Shown here: positions 1 through 9,178 of the stretch, piece after piece
Position numbering within the stretch: the stretch's first letter is position 1
Layout of the letters: the number at the start of each line of letters is the position of its first letter
From: Azospirillum doebereinerae
Lineage (GTDB): Bacteria > Pseudomonadota > Alphaproteobacteria > Azospirillales > Azospirillaceae
Assembly (NCBI RefSeq): GCF_003989665.1
Contig: NZ_RZIJ01000014.1
Span: 62,001-126,000 of the forward strand
Direction: 5' to 3'
DNA: 64,000 nucleotides
Translations under genes and position numbers: made by a program
Notes under the pieces: model-generated
Told to the model about the DNA's origin: nothing
Seen by the model: only the letters and a program-made list of their open reading frames with translations
The model's database searches: none

Positions 1-1537
1 GCGCTTCGCCTTCGCCGTAGGTGCTGGCGACGAACAGGGCACGGGCGCCGGGTCGGGCGGCGTGGGCGGCGAGCGCCGCCGCGTCGAGCTTGGCGAGCGG
101 CTTCACCGTCACCGCGATGCCGGCGGCCTGCAGCGCCGCCGCCGTCTGCCACGCCAGCCGTTCGGCCGCGCCGGTCTGGCTGGCGTAGGCGACCAGCACC
201 GCGCCCTCGCCGTTGGCCGGCGCGTTGGCCGCGCCCGCCAGCGCGCCGGCGGCCTGTTTGGCCGCGCGCTTCTTGCGGCGGCGGTCGAGGTAGAGCATCC
301 AGCCGGTCACCGCAAACAGCGGCATGCCCAGGCTGGCGATCATCATCAGGATCAGGCCGGGCTTGCCGAAATATTCGCCCGAATGCAGGACGAAGACGCT
401 GCGCATCAGCTTCTGCCCGGCCGGCAGCGCGTCGTAGCGGTTGTGCGCGGAGGCCGCCAGCGTGGTGCCGTCCAGGGTGAGGGTGTTGCTGGCGCGCGGG
501 TGGGCCGGATCGGCGTCGAGGTAGGTGATCTGGACCGGCTGGCCGGGGCCGCGCGGCAGCCGCAGCGTCGCCGAGAGGTAGCCGCCGGGAACCTCATGCT
601 CGAACGCCCGCCACATCGCCGCGACATCGGGGACGAAGGGAGCGGTCGCTTGACCACCGGTCCTCCCCTCGCCGCCGTTGCGTCCCGCTTCGCCGCGCGT
701 CCGGCTCTGGCCCTCGCCGCCACCCGGTCGCCCGCCCGGCTGGGTAGCGTCGGCCTGAGCACCCCCGGTTTGACCGTTCCCGGCCTGGGGGCTGGTCGCC
801 GGAGGCCCCCCCGTCGGGGCGCCGCCCTGGGCGGCCGGGCGCGGGGCGCCGGTCAGCGTGAACAGGCCGTCGCGGTACCAGTCGTAGGACCAGTAGAGGC
901 CGGTCAGGCTGGCCAGCACGTAGAACAGCAGCGCCCAGGTGCCCAACACCGCGTGCAGGCTCCACAGGAAGCTGCGGCCCTTCTGCGTCCAGTCGAGCGT
1001 CAGCCAGACACGCGGACTCGACAGCCGTCGCGGCCAGCGCAGGTACAAACCGGACAGGCTCAGCACGATCAGCGCGATGGTTGAGGCGCCGACCACCTGC
1101 TTGCCGAAATCGCCCGCCAGCAGCCAGCGATGCAGTTGCATGGCGGTGCGGAAAACGTCCTGGCCGACCGGCTGACCCAGCAGCTCGCCGGTGTAGGGAT
1201 CGGCGTAGCGGTTTTCCCCGCGCGGCGCCCGCCCCCCCTGCCCCGCCGCGCCTGGAGGCGGCGCGAAGGTCACGGTCGCGGATTCCTCATGATCGGCGGC
1301 GATCCTCAAGGCGGTGATCGTCTTGCCGGGGTTGTTCGCCGTCACCCGCTGGTAGAGCTGGTCCGGTGCGAGCGGCCCGCCCTCGCGCGGGACGACCGTC
1401 ATGACACCCGGATTGAGCAGGCGCAGGATCTCGTCCTCGAAGGACAGCATCCCCCCGGTCACGCCGACGACGCAGAGCACCGTCCCGGCCGTGATTCCAA
1501 GAAGCCAGTGGAGTTGAAACCAAAACCATTTCAGCAT
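1..1537 (-). CDS. PepSY-TM / flavodoxin fusion reductase (C-terminus outside window)
   Basis: Starts at ATG 1537 and runs off the left edge with 512 codons visible. The N-terminus (MLKWFWFQLHWLLGITAG) is a membrane segment typical of PepSY-associated transmembrane proteins. Further membrane segments follow around residues 150-170, 195-220 and 395-415. A Gly/Gln-rich, low-complexity periplasmic insert lies between them. After the last segment comes a flavodoxin-like start (VLVAYASQTGAAERLA) and the FVASTYGEGEA motif that binds FMN. In this architecture an FAD/NAD(P)H reductase domain normally follows, so the rest is expected beyond the window. Such fusions pass electrons across the inner membrane and are often linked to ferric-siderophore reduction. 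A Fur-like box 90 bp upstream fits that role. Domain order is seen; substrate is inferred. Confidence 0.85.
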   Translation of the reverse strand, partial: MLKWFWFQLHWLLGITAGTVLCVVGVTGGMLSFEDEILRLLNPGVMTVVPREGGPLAPDQLYQRVTANNPGKTITALRIAADHEESATVTFAPPPGAAGQGGRAPRGENRYADPYTGELLGQPVGQDVFRTAMQLHRWLLAGDFGKQVVGASTIALIVLSLSGLYLRWPRRLSSPRVWLTLDWTQKGRSFLWSLHAVLGTWALLFYVLASLTGLYWSYDWYRDGLFTLTGAPRPAAQGGAPTGGPPATSPQAGNGQTGGAQADATQPGGRPGGGEGQSRTRGEAGRNGGEGRTGGQATAPFVPDVAAMWRAFEHEVPGGYLSATLRLPRGPGQPVQITYLDADPAHPRASNTLTLDGTTLAASAHNRYDALPAGQKLMRSVFVLHSGEYFGKPGLILMMIASLGMPLFAVTGWMLYLDRRRKKRAAKQAAGALAGAANAPANGEGAVLVAYASQTGAAERLAWQTAAALQAAGIAVTVKPLAKLDAAALAAHAARPGARALFVASTYGEGEA

Positions 1538-1626
1538 GGGGCGTCCGGCGGCGAAGATGAGGATCGAAATCAACGATGCCCGGCCGGCCCCGTTGCGCTG
1601 GGCAAGACCGGGCGGGCCTTCATCAA

Positions 1627-1641
1627 TGAGAATAATTATCA
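1627..1641 (-). promoter_or_regulatory. Candidate Fur box
   Basis: The 15-mer TGAGAATAATTATCA matches the 7-1-7 Fur consensus TGATAATNATTATCA at 13 of 14 informative positions. It sits 90 bp before the start codon of the PepSY/flavodoxin gene in an otherwise GC-rich leader. This suggests iron repression of that gene. The match is direct; binding is inferred. Confidence 0.7.
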
Positions 1642-1809
1642 CTAGCGTCATTGAGCGCTGGGCCGCAAGCCATAAAAACGCTGACGGGCATGAGTCCGCA
1701 GTCATATGAGCCAGGAACGCCGGACGAGCGCTCGGAGCCATGGCCGCGCACCAGCGCAACCGCCACTGAAACCGGTATGGCGACGCCTGCGGACGGGTAG
1801 CCCTGTCCG

Positions 1810-2058
1810 TCACGACAGGTCGGCAATCACCTCTTGGGTGCGAAGCCTGACTTCCGAGAGCCGATCATGCAGTTTGGCGTTCTCGACGCGCAACCGATGC
1901 AGTTCGTCCGCAGGCTCCGGTTGGGCCGTGCCGCCGAGCGACTGCCGCGCAAGCGCGAGGATCGTGTCGAGCCGGATGACGAGTTCGTTTTCACACAGCG
2001 CCGATCGGGCGGCAATCGCCTCTTCGATGATCGCGCGCAAGGCATCGTCCTGCGTCAT
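1810..2058 (-). CDS. Small hypothetical protein, 82 aa
   Basis: The ATG at 2058 follows a good ribosome binding site (GGAGG, 5 nt spacing). The product is acidic and predicted mostly helical. Its C-terminal third has a leucine pattern (LHRLRVENAKLHDRLSEVR) that looks like a short coiled coil, so dimerisation is plausible. No signal peptide, membrane segment or known motif is visible. It stands alone between the Fur-box leader and the binding-protein gene. The family is not recognised. Confidence 0.65.
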   Translation of the reverse strand: MTQDDALRAIIEEAIAARSALCENELVIRLDTILALARQSLGGTAQPEPADELHRLRVENAKLHDRLSEVRLRTQEVIADLS

Positions 2059-2274
2059 CCCGGCCTCCGAACTGGGTGGATGAGGAAAGGATGCGCTCAA
2101 CCCGACCGTCTGACAACGCGTCAACCGCCGGTCGGCGCCCTCATGGCCGCGGGAATGGCCAGGGCGCGGTAAAGCCCATGATTGCACTTTCAAATTCCTG
2201 ACGCTTCGGTCAAAAAAGGACCGATGCCCTGGCCGGAGGAGATGGCCTGGCACACATATCCTGGGAGAATCACC

Positions 2275-3384
2275 ATGCGTCTCACCGCCATTTCCTTTGT
2301 CAGCGCGACGGCGCTCATGGCTGGCCTCGGCACGGCGCAGGCGGACATCGTCATCGGCCTGGGCACGGCGACCACCGGTCCGGTGGCGGCCTTGGGCGAG
2401 CAGTCGGTCTACGGCGCCAAGCAGGCGGTTGCGGACATCAACGCCAAGGGCGGCGTGCTGGGCCAGAAACTGGTGCTGAAGGTGGGCGACGATGCCTGCG
2501 ACCCGCGCCAGGCGGTTGCCGTCGCCAACCAGTTCGTGCGCGACCGGGTCGCGGCGGTGGTCGGCCATCTCTGCTCCGGCGCCAGCATTCCGGCGTCGGA
2601 CGTCTATCAGGAGGAGGGCGTGGTGATGGTCACCCCGACCGCCACCAACCCGCTGCTGACCGCGAAGGGCCATCCGAACATCTTCCGCGTCTGCGGCCGC
2701 GACGACCAGCAGGGCGTGGTGGCCGGCAACTATCTGGCCCAGACCTTCAAGGGCAAGAACATCGCGGTGCTCGACGACAAGCAGGCTTACGGCAAGGGGC
2801 TGGCCGACGTCGTGGCCGAGACGCTGGAGAAGGCGGGCGTCAAGGCCGCCTACCGCGGATCGGTCACGGCCGGCGAACGCGACTTCTCCGCCCTCATCAC
2901 CAGCCTGAAGGGCAAGGGCGTCGAGGCGGTCTATTACGGCGGCTACCATCCCGAGCTGGGCCTGATCGTGCGCCAGGCGCAGGAACAGGGGCTGAAGCCG
3001 CAGTTCATCGCCGGTGACGGCCTGAACAATCAGGAATATTGGGCGATCACCGGCGCCGCTGGCGAAGGCACGCTCTACACCGACAGCGCGTCGGCCGCCA
3101 GCGATCCCAGGGCGAAGGAGCTGATCGCCTCCTTCAAGGCGGCGGGCCTGCCCGAGCCGGGCAATTTCGCCTTCTACAGCTACGCCGCGGTCCAGACGAT
3201 CGCCCAAGGCCTGCAGAAGGCCGGCAGCGTCGACGGCCAGAAGCTGGCGACCGCCCTGCATTCCGGCAGCTACGACACCGTGGTCGGCTCGGTGGAGTTC
3301 GACAAGAAGGGCGACATCACCAAGCCGAACTACGTCATGTACACCTGGAGCAACGGCAAGCCGGAGATGGTGGCCCAGAAGTAA
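2275..3384 (+). CDS. Branched-chain amino-acid-type ABC substrate-binding protein
   Basis: A 369-aa periplasmic binding protein of the LivJ/LivK type. A cleavable signal peptide ends near residue 21 (GTAQA then DIVIG). The mature start (IVIGLGTATTGPVAALGEQSVYGAKQA) and the segment VVGHLCSGASIPASDVYQEEGVVMVTPTATNP are typical of this fold, with the Cys pair expected in LivJ-like proteins. ATG 2275 was chosen because it begins the signal peptide and follows GGGAGA. No permease or ATPase gene is adjacent, so this is an orphan binding protein that must work with a transporter encoded elsewhere. The ligand is probably a branched-chain or related amino acid, which cannot be decided from sequence. 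Confidence 0.9.
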   Translation: MRLTAISFVSATALMAGLGTAQADIVIGLGTATTGPVAALGEQSVYGAKQAVADINAKGGVLGQKLVLKVGDDACDPRQAVAVANQFVRDRVAAVVGHLCSGASIPASDVYQEEGVVMVTPTATNPLLTAKGHPNIFRVCGRDDQQGVVAGNYLAQTFKGKNIAVLDDKQAYGKGLADVVAETLEKAGVKAAYRGSVTAGERDFSALITSLKGKGVEAVYYGGYHPELGLIVRQAQEQGLKPQFIAGDGLNNQEYWAITGAAGEGTLYTDSASAASDPRAKELIASFKAAGLPEPGNFAFYSYAAVQTIAQGLQKAGSVDGQKLATALHSGSYDTVVGSVEFDKKGDITKPNYVMYTWSNGKPEMVAQK

Positions 3385-3394
3385 GGGAAACACG

Positions 3395-3429
3395 GTCTGG
3401 CGGGACGGCTCGCGGCCGCCCCGCCAGAC
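3395..3429 (+). terminator. Hairpin after the LivJ-type gene
   Basis: A perfect 10-bp stem (GTCTGGCGGG with CCCGCCAGAC) encloses a 15-nt loop, starting 11 nt after the stop codon. The nearest T-rich tract (GTGTTTTCC) is about 18 nt further on, so it is not a textbook intrinsic terminator. It may equally protect the mRNA 3' end. Confidence 0.5.
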
Positions 3430-3595
3430 ACCGCGCGGGCGTGCGTGTTTTCCATCGCCTCGCTCGCCGTCCGCGGCATCGCCGTGCCGCACGCCGTCCG
3501 ACGTTCCGGCAAGACGGCACAGACGGCCCCGTGCGCCGTTGTTGTCGGCAGCGCCCTTGGGCGCGCCCAGCCGACATGACCGGAGCGACGACACG

Positions 3596-6500
3596 ATGTT
3601 CGACGGCACCCCTTCCCCATCGCGCGTGGCGCAGCCCGGCGATGCCCTGACGGTCCTCAGCGAGGGGGAGCTGGCGGTGCGGCTGGTGGCGTTCGCCCGG
3701 CGGCCCGGCGGCGCCCTGTTCCTGGCGCGCAGCGACACCCGCGCCGCGCGTCTGGCGCGGGCCGCCGGCGATCTGGCGCCGGACCTCGACGTGGTGCTGC
3801 TTCCGGTCGACGAGGCCGCCGCCGGGGACCGGGCGCCGTCGTCGCGCGCCGTGCTGGGGCGGCGCGTCGCCGGGCTGGCGGCGCTGGCGCGGACGCCCGG
3901 CGGCGGGCGGCTGATCGTCGCCTCGGCCGATCTGGCCCTGCAGCGGCTGCCGCCGGCCGGCTCCTGGGCGAACGGAATCCTGCGCATCGAGCGCGGCATG
4001 ACGGTGGACGAGGAGGCATGGCGCGCCGGATTCGCCCGCGCCGGCTACGTGCTGGACGACCGGGTGGACGAACCGGGCGAGGTCGCGATCCGCGGCGCGG
4101 TGGTGGAGGTCTTCCCCGGCGACGGCGACCGGCCGGTGCGCTGCGAGATCGCCGAGGGCGTCGTCGTCGAGCTGCGGCTCTACGACCCGGTGACCCAGCG
4201 CTCCACCGGGACCGTCGATTCCGTCACCCTGCACCCGGTCAGCGAGATCGTCACCGACGCCGCGACGCTCGACCGTCTGGCCGCAAGCCTCGCCGAACGC
4301 GGCGGCACCCTTGCCGACGAGCTCCGCGCGGAGTTGGAGGCGGGCCGCCGCCCCTACGCCTTCGACCGTCAGCTGCCGAACGCCTTCGAGGACTGTCCGC
4401 TGCTGCTCGACCACGCGCCGGACGCCGTGATCCTGTTGGACCAGGGCGCCCGCGACCGCATCGAGGCGCGCGCCGAGGATCTGCTGGAGGCCCGCTTCGA
4501 CCGGCAGCTCCGCCGCACCGACGGCGGGCCGCTGCCCACCCCGCCGCCCGAACGCCGGCTGATCGACGTGGACACCCTCGAGGCGATGCTGGCCGGCCGC
4601 GCCGTCACCACCGTCGAGGCCGCGCCACCGGAAAAGCCCGCCGAACCCGTGCGGTCGGAGCGCACGCTGTTCCGCCGCGCCGCCGCCCTCGTCGCCGAGG
4701 GCGCGCGCGTGCTGATCGCGGCGGGCGGCGGCGCGGAGGCGGAACGGCTGGCCGGACTGGCCGCCAAGGCGCTGGGCGTCGACGTGCCTTGCCTCGACCG
4801 CTGGCCCGGCGACACCCTGCCGGCGGGCGCCTGCGCCGTCCTGCCCCTGCGGGTGGCGGAAGGGTTCGCGTGCGACGGCGTCACCGTGCTGGTGCCGCCC
4901 CAGCGCAGGGCGGAAAGCGCCGCCGACGCCCCGGTCCGCACGCCGCTCGCCCCGTCGGAGCTGGCGACCGGCGACTTCGTGGTGCACCTCGATTACGGCA
5001 TCGGCCGGCTGGTCGGGCTGGAAACCATCGAAAGGGGGGACGAGACCGCCGATTTCCTGGTGCTCGACTACGCCCACGACGACCGGCTGCTGGTTCCCGC
5101 CGCCGATCTCGACCGCCTGTGGCGCCACGGGTCGAGCGACACCGGGGCCAAGCTCGACAGCCTCAAGAACGCCTCCTGGCTGGACCGCCGCGCCGAGCTG
5201 GAGCGCGAGATCGCCGACACCGCCAAGGCGCTCCTCGCCGCCGCCCGCCGCCGCTCGCGGGAGAAGGCGCCGGTCATCGTCCCGCCCGCCGACCGCATGC
5301 GCCGCTTCGCCGCGCGGTTCGGCTTCGACCTGACGGAAGGCCAGGCCCGCGCCGCCGCCGCCGTGATCGGCTCCATGGCCAGGGGGTGGCCGATGGACCA
5401 CCTCGTCTGCGCCGACGTCGGCTACGGCAAGACGGAGATCGCCTTGCGGGCGGCGGCGGCCGTCGCCTTCTCCGGCTTCCAAGTGGCGGTGATGGCGCCG
5501 ACCTCCGTGCTCGCCCGCCAGCATCTGGAGGTCTTCCGCCGCCGCTTCGCCGGCTTGGGCGTGACGGTGGAGCCGTTGACCGGCGCCATGGACGAGGCGG
5601 AAGCGGCGCGGGTCCGCGCCGGGATGGCCGACGGCTCCGTCCAGATCGTCGTCGGCACCCACGCGCTGCTGTCCAAGGAGGCCGTCTTCCACCGGCTCGG
5701 CCTGATGGTGGTGGACGAGGAGCAGCGCTTCGGCGCCGAGCAGAAGCGGGCGCTGCGCCGCCGCACCAAGGGGGTGCACGCCCTGGCCCTCAGCGCGACG
5801 CCGATCCCGCGCACGCTCCAGGACGCCCTGGCCGGCACGCGCGGCCTCAGCGTCATCGACACGCCCCCGGCCCGCCGCCGGCCGGTGCGCACCGCCGTGC
5901 TCCCGCGCGACCCGGACGTCGCGCGCGCCGCCCTGCTGCGCGAACGGGCGCGCGGCGGGCAGTCCTTCTGCGTCGTCCCGCGAATCGCCGACCTCAAGCC
6001 GCTGGAGGACTGGATTCGCGCGCTGGCGCCCGGCCTGAGCATCGCCGTGGCGCATGGGCGGCTCGGGCCGCAGGCGCTGGACGACGCCGTCATGGGCTTC
6101 GTGGACGGCGAAAGCGACGTGCTGCTGGCGACGCCGATCATCGAATCCGGCATCGACATCCCGCGCGCCAACACGCTGCTGCTGTTCCGTCCCGATCTGT
6201 TCGGGCTGGGCCAGCTGCACCAGCTGCGCGGCCGGGTGGGGCGCGGGGCGGTCCAGGGCTACGCCTGGCTGATGACCGACCCCGACCACCCGCTGGAGGA
6301 GCGCGCCGCCCGCCGGCTCGGCTCGCTGGAGCTGATCGAGAGCCTGGGCGGCGGCTTCGTGCTGAGCCTGCTCGACCTCGACCAGCGGGGCGGCGGCGAT
6401 CCGCTTGGGACCGACCAGACCGGCCACCGACGCGCCGTGGGAACGGAGCTGTACCAGCGCATCCTCGCCGACGCGTTGCGGCGCTTGCGCCGCGAGCCGG

Positions 6501-6982
6501 ACGAGGGCTGGACGCCGGACGTGACCGTGGCCGTGCCGCAGACCATCCCCGCCGCCTACATCCCGGAACCGGAGCTGCGCATCGGCCTGCACCGCCGGAT
6601 CGCCCGCATGCGCGACGCCGCCGACGTCGACGCCCTGCGCGAGGAGATGGAGGACCGCTTCGGGACGCTGCCGGAGGAGGTGGAGCGGCTGCTCGCCGTC
6701 GCCACCCTGCGCTGCCGCTGCCGGCGGCTCGGCGTCGCCGCGCTCGGCGCCGGGCCGGCGGGGGTGGCGCTGACCCTGCGCGGCGAACGGGCGGCGGAGC
6801 GCGGCGCGCGGATCGCCAAACAATCCGCCGGGCTGCTCCAGGCGCGCGAGGACCGGGTGACCGCCGCTCTGGAGGCGCCGGACGCCGACGCCCTCCTCGC
6901 CAACGCCGCCCGCTGCCTCGACGCCGTCGAGGCGAACGTGAACGCCGGCCGGAGGATCAAGACGGCGCCATCCCGGAAGTGA
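3596..6982 (+). CDS. Mfd-like transcription-repair coupling factor, divergent
   Basis: A 1128-aa superfamily 2 helicase with full Mfd architecture. It has a UvrB-like N-terminal part (about 1-340), a CarD/RID-like polymerase-binding domain (GDFVVHLDYGIGRL near 459), then Walker A ADVGYGKTE near 606, the DEEQ box near 706, motif VI QLHQLRGRVGRG near 880, and a C-terminal TRCF domain. Mfd removes stalled RNA polymerase and recruits UvrA. The length is close to the usual 1150, but the N-terminal half is unusually Ala/Arg-rich and drifts from canonical Mfd, so this may be a second copy. ATG 3596 follows GGAG. It stands alone, with a convergent neighbour 9 bp away. Confidence is high for the family and moderate for a repair role. 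Confidence 0.85.
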   Translation: MFDGTPSPSRVAQPGDALTVLSEGELAVRLVAFARRPGGALFLARSDTRAARLARAAGDLAPDLDVVLLPVDEAAAGDRAPSSRAVLGRRVAGLAALARTPGGGRLIVASADLALQRLPPAGSWANGILRIERGMTVDEEAWRAGFARAGYVLDDRVDEPGEVAIRGAVVEVFPGDGDRPVRCEIAEGVVVELRLYDPVTQRSTGTVDSVTLHPVSEIVTDAATLDRLAASLAERGGTLADELRAELEAGRRPYAFDRQLPNAFEDCPLLLDHAPDAVILLDQGARDRIEARAEDLLEARFDRQLRRTDGGPLPTPPPERRLIDVDTLEAMLAGRAVTTVEAAPPEKPAEPVRSERTLFRRAAALVAEGARVLIAAGGGAEAERLAGLAAKALGVDVPCLDRWPGDTLPAGACAVLPLRVAEGFACDGVTVLVPPQRRAESAADAPVRTPLAPSELATGDFVVHLDYGIGRLVGLETIERGDETADFLVLDYAHDDRLLVPAADLDRLWRHGSSDTGAKLDSLKNASWLDRRAELEREIADTAKALLAAARRRSREKAPVIVPPADRMRRFAARFGFDLTEGQARAAAAVIGSMARGWPMDHLVCADVGYGKTEIALRAAAAVAFSGFQVAVMAPTSVLARQHLEVFRRRFAGLGVTVEPLTGAMDEAEAARVRAGMADGSVQIVVGTHALLSKEAVFHRLGLMVVDEEQRFGAEQKRALRRRTKGVHALALSATPIPRTLQDALAGTRGLSVIDTPPARRRPVRTAVLPRDPDVARAALLRERARGGQSFCVVPRIADLKPLEDWIRALAPGLSIAVAHGRLGPQALDDAVMGFVDGESDVLLATPIIESGIDIPRANTLLLFRPDLFGLGQLHQLRGRVGRGAVQGYAWLMTDPDHPLEERAARRLGSLELIESLGGGFVLSLLDLDQRGGGDPLGTDQTGHRRAVGTELYQRILADALRRLRREPDEGWTPDVTVAVPQTIPAAYIPEPELRIGLHRRIARMRDAADVDALREEMEDRFGTLPEEVERLLAVATLRCRCRRLGVAALGAGPAGVALTLRGERAAERGARIAKQSAGLLQAREDRVTAALEAPDADALLANAARCLDAVEANVNAGRRIKTAPSRK

Positions 6983-6991
6983 CGCCGCGCG

Positions 6992-8212
6992 TCAGCGGTC
7001 GTTCCGCTCGGCGTAGCGGCGGCAATGCTCCAGGTACGCGGCCTCGTGGCCGACGATCAGGTCCACGATGCTCGACCACAGCCAGGACGGTGCGTCCAGG
7101 CTCTTGGTGCGGTTGCGGCCGAGCTCGCCGCGCCAGGATTTGCGGGTCTCCTCGTCCATCTGGCGGGCGTGCGCCTTGCCGATGACGGCGGCCAGGAAGA
7201 AGGCGGCGCGCGTCGCCTCCTCGCGCGTCAGATGGTCGAAGTCCAGCTTGATGTCCTGGGGCAGCAGCTCGCGCAGGAAGACCGCCTTGTCCAGCAGCCG
7301 GGCCGGGCGCATGCGGTCGCCGAGGTTGGGCGAGAGGTTCTGCGCGCCCACCACCACCCGCTCCGCGTTGTCGCGCGGGATCGGGGTCTTGGGCGCGCGC
7401 GGGGCCGCCGCCTGCACCGCCTCCTTGATGTCGATCAGGCTGAGGCCGCCCTCGTGGTAATGGCCGTCGCCGACGCTCAGCAGCACGGCGATGCGGATGC
7501 GCCCCAACGAGCTGCACCCCTTCACCCAATAGGCGGCGTCGAGCAGCTCGATCCGGTCGTTGTCGTCGCGCAAATGCAGGGCGGTCACCAGACGCCGCAC
7601 CTGGTCCTTCTTGAACAGCTCCTCGACCGCCGCGCGCTCCTCCTCGGTGAGGGGCCAGAAACGCTTGCCGAGCGGAATCGTCGGCCGCACGTCCTTGATG
7701 CGGTCTTTGGCCAGATGCTTCCAGGTCCGGCCGATGGCCTCGCGCATGCCGATGCGCACCACCGAGGGCTTCTTGGCGACCGTGGCGCCGCCAAGCTCCG
7801 CGTCCAGCGCCATCATGTAGCCTTCGATCATCCGCTCCAGCATCCGCGCGGTGGTGACGCCGGGAAGGTCCGAGCCGCGCGCCGCCGTGGCCAGCGACAG
7901 GCCCAGCCGGATCAGGTCGTGCGCCGGGTTGCCGATCACGGTCTGGTCGACGTCGCGGATCTGGATGCCGATGCGCCCCTTGGCGTTGGCCACAGGCCCG
8001 AGGTTGCCGACGTGGCAGTCGCCGCAGATCCACACCGGCGGCCCATCGGGGATTTTCCCGCCAGCGGCCGAGGCCTCCAGCCATTCGTAGAACTTCACGG
8101 TGCTGCCGCGCACATAGGCGTGGGCGGACTGGGCCATTTTCAGATTGCGCCGCTGGGCAAGGGCCGCTTGGCGTTGGTCGGGCGGAACGACGTGGGACTT
8201 GGATGACGGCAT
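6992..8212 (-). CDS. DUF2252 family protein
   Basis: A 406-aa cytoplasmic protein of the DUF2252 family. That family has a fold related to aminoglycoside-phosphotransferase-type kinases but no established reaction. Typical motifs are visible: RNLKMAQSAHAYVRGSTVKFYEWL near the start, WICGDCHVGNLGP (the DxHxxN-like loop), IQIRDVDQTVIGNPAHDLIRLGLSLA (the D following the loop), and GIGMREAIG-type helices. ATG 8212 was preferred over upstream in-frame codons because homology-like sequence begins there. It is convergent with the Mfd-like gene (9 bp between stops), so it is transcribed independently. The catalytic-looking residues appear intact. The substrate is unknown. Confidence 0.85.
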   Translation of the reverse strand: MPSSKSHVVPPDQRQAALAQRRNLKMAQSAHAYVRGSTVKFYEWLEASAAGGKIPDGPPVWICGDCHVGNLGPVANAKGRIGIQIRDVDQTVIGNPAHDLIRLGLSLATAARGSDLPGVTTARMLERMIEGYMMALDAELGGATVAKKPSVVRIGMREAIGRTWKHLAKDRIKDVRPTIPLGKRFWPLTEEERAAVEELFKKDQVRRLVTALHLRDDNDRIELLDAAYWVKGCSSLGRIRIAVLLSVGDGHYHEGGLSLIDIKEAVQAAAPRAPKTPIPRDNAERVVVGAQNLSPNLGDRMRPARLLDKAVFLRELLPQDIKLDFDHLTREEATRAAFFLAAVIGKAHARQMDEETRKSWRGELGRNRTKSLDAPSWLWSSIVDLIVGHEAAYLEHCRRYAERNDR

Positions 8213-8413
8213 CGCGGATGTCCAATGTTGCGGTGCGTCAGGTGGGAAGCGCCGCCGCTCGCGGCCATCGGAGAAAGCGACCGCCGAGGACCATTCCGGA
8301 TGATCCCCCCGTCGAGGGGGGCGGCCACAGCGGCGGCTGGCTGTGCGCGGCCGGCCTCGACCGCCATCCGCATCCGCGCCGAGCAAAGACCGGGATCATG
8401 ATCCATGAGCGGG

Positions 8414-9079
8414 CTAAGCCGGATTCTGCCGAATGGCGTAGGCGCAGCGGCGACCGCCGTCGATGATGTGCTCGGTCCGCGCAATCGAGACCGATGGCCC
8501 GAACACGGCGCGGAACACGTCGAGTTCCGCACGGCAGAAGCCCGCGCAGGCGGTGGCGGCCACGCGGATGGGACAGTGGTTCTCCACCAGCAGGAAGGAA
8601 CCGTCGGGCTCCTTGCGCCAGTCCGCCATGTAGCCTTCGTCCGAGCGGAGCGCCGCGAGCGCCGCGCCCCTTGCGGACAGCTCCGTCTTGTCCGCAAGCT
8701 TCCTTCCATAGGTGGCGCGCGTCTCGGCCTCGCGAACGCCGATGATCGTCTCGATCGCCGCTTGGCCCATGTGGGTGCGGACGATCTCCAGCACCTGCGC
8801 CGCCAGACTCGCGTGGGTGTCCGGAAAGCGCGCCTGGGCGGCCGGCGTCAGCCGCCACAGCTGCCGTGGGCGGCCCACCCCCTTGGCCTCGCTCGTCGCC
8901 GCGACCAGATCCTGTTCCCCCAGGCGCAGAAGCTGTTGGCGCGCGGCCTCGCCCGTGATGCCCAGTTGCTTGCCGAGCGCCGCCGACGACAGGGGGCCTT
9001 GCGTCTTGAGCGCCATCAGAATGCGGTCGGCGGAGCCGCGCGAGGAAGAGGAGGTATTTTCCAAGTCGGCGTTTGACAT
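8414..9079 (-). CDS. SufR-like helix-turn-helix regulator with C-terminal cysteines
   Basis: 221 aa. A winged HTH (about 18-80: ILMALKTQGPLSSAALGKQLGITGEAARQQLLRL) is followed by a domain with ENHCPIRVAATACAGFC and a further Cys in GGRRCAYAI. The motif CPI-AA-C-C-EL and the fourth Cys resemble SufR-type regulators, which bind an Fe-S cluster and sense iron or oxidative state. The gene is divergent from iron superoxide dismutase, with 99 bp between start codons. A perfect 10-bp inverted repeat lies across that interval. Control of sodB and autoregulation are therefore likely but inferred. The start ATG 9079 places the HTH at the usual distance from the N-terminus. Confidence 0.85.
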   Translation of the reverse strand: MSNADLENTSSSSRGSADRILMALKTQGPLSSAALGKQLGITGEAARQQLLRLGEQDLVAATSEAKGVGRPRQLWRLTPAAQARFPDTHASLAAQVLEIVRTHMGQAAIETIIGVREAETRATYGRKLADKTELSARGAALAALRSDEGYMADWRKEPDGSFLLVENHCPIRVAATACAGFCRAELDVFRAVFGPSVSIARTEHIIDGGRRCAYAIRQNPA

Positions 9080-9119
9080 ATCCCCGAAGCTCGATTTATA
9101 AAGTCCCAGCTTGGAAAAT
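9056..9119. promoter_or_regulatory. Long-spaced inverted repeat between regulator and sodB
   Basis: ATTTTCCAAG (9056-9065) and CTTGGAAAAT (9110-9119) form a perfect 10-bp inverted repeat separated by 44 bp. One arm lies inside the first codons of the regulator gene and the other in the shared promoter region. This geometry would suit two operators for one dimer each, or looping. Function is inferred. Confidence 0.5.
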
Positions 9120-9178
9120 AGCCAACCTGACGGCGAGACACAAGCGCCTCGGCACACTCACCAAAGAGGATCCGTAAA

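Noticed and set aside
1623..1826. A 67-codon minus-strand frame over the Fur-box leader
   Set aside because: It covers the regulatory site, has no ribosome site and no coding-like composition.
3335..7185. Very long open frames antisense to and out of frame with the Mfd-like gene (up to about 1160 codons)
   Set aside because: They are Arg/Gly/Ala-rich shadows caused by the high GC content; only the Mfd-like frame shows helicase motifs.
8306..8322. CCCCCC/GGGGGG hairpin between the DUF2252 and SufR-like genes
   Set aside because: There is no T tract in either direction and it is short; not enough to call a terminator.
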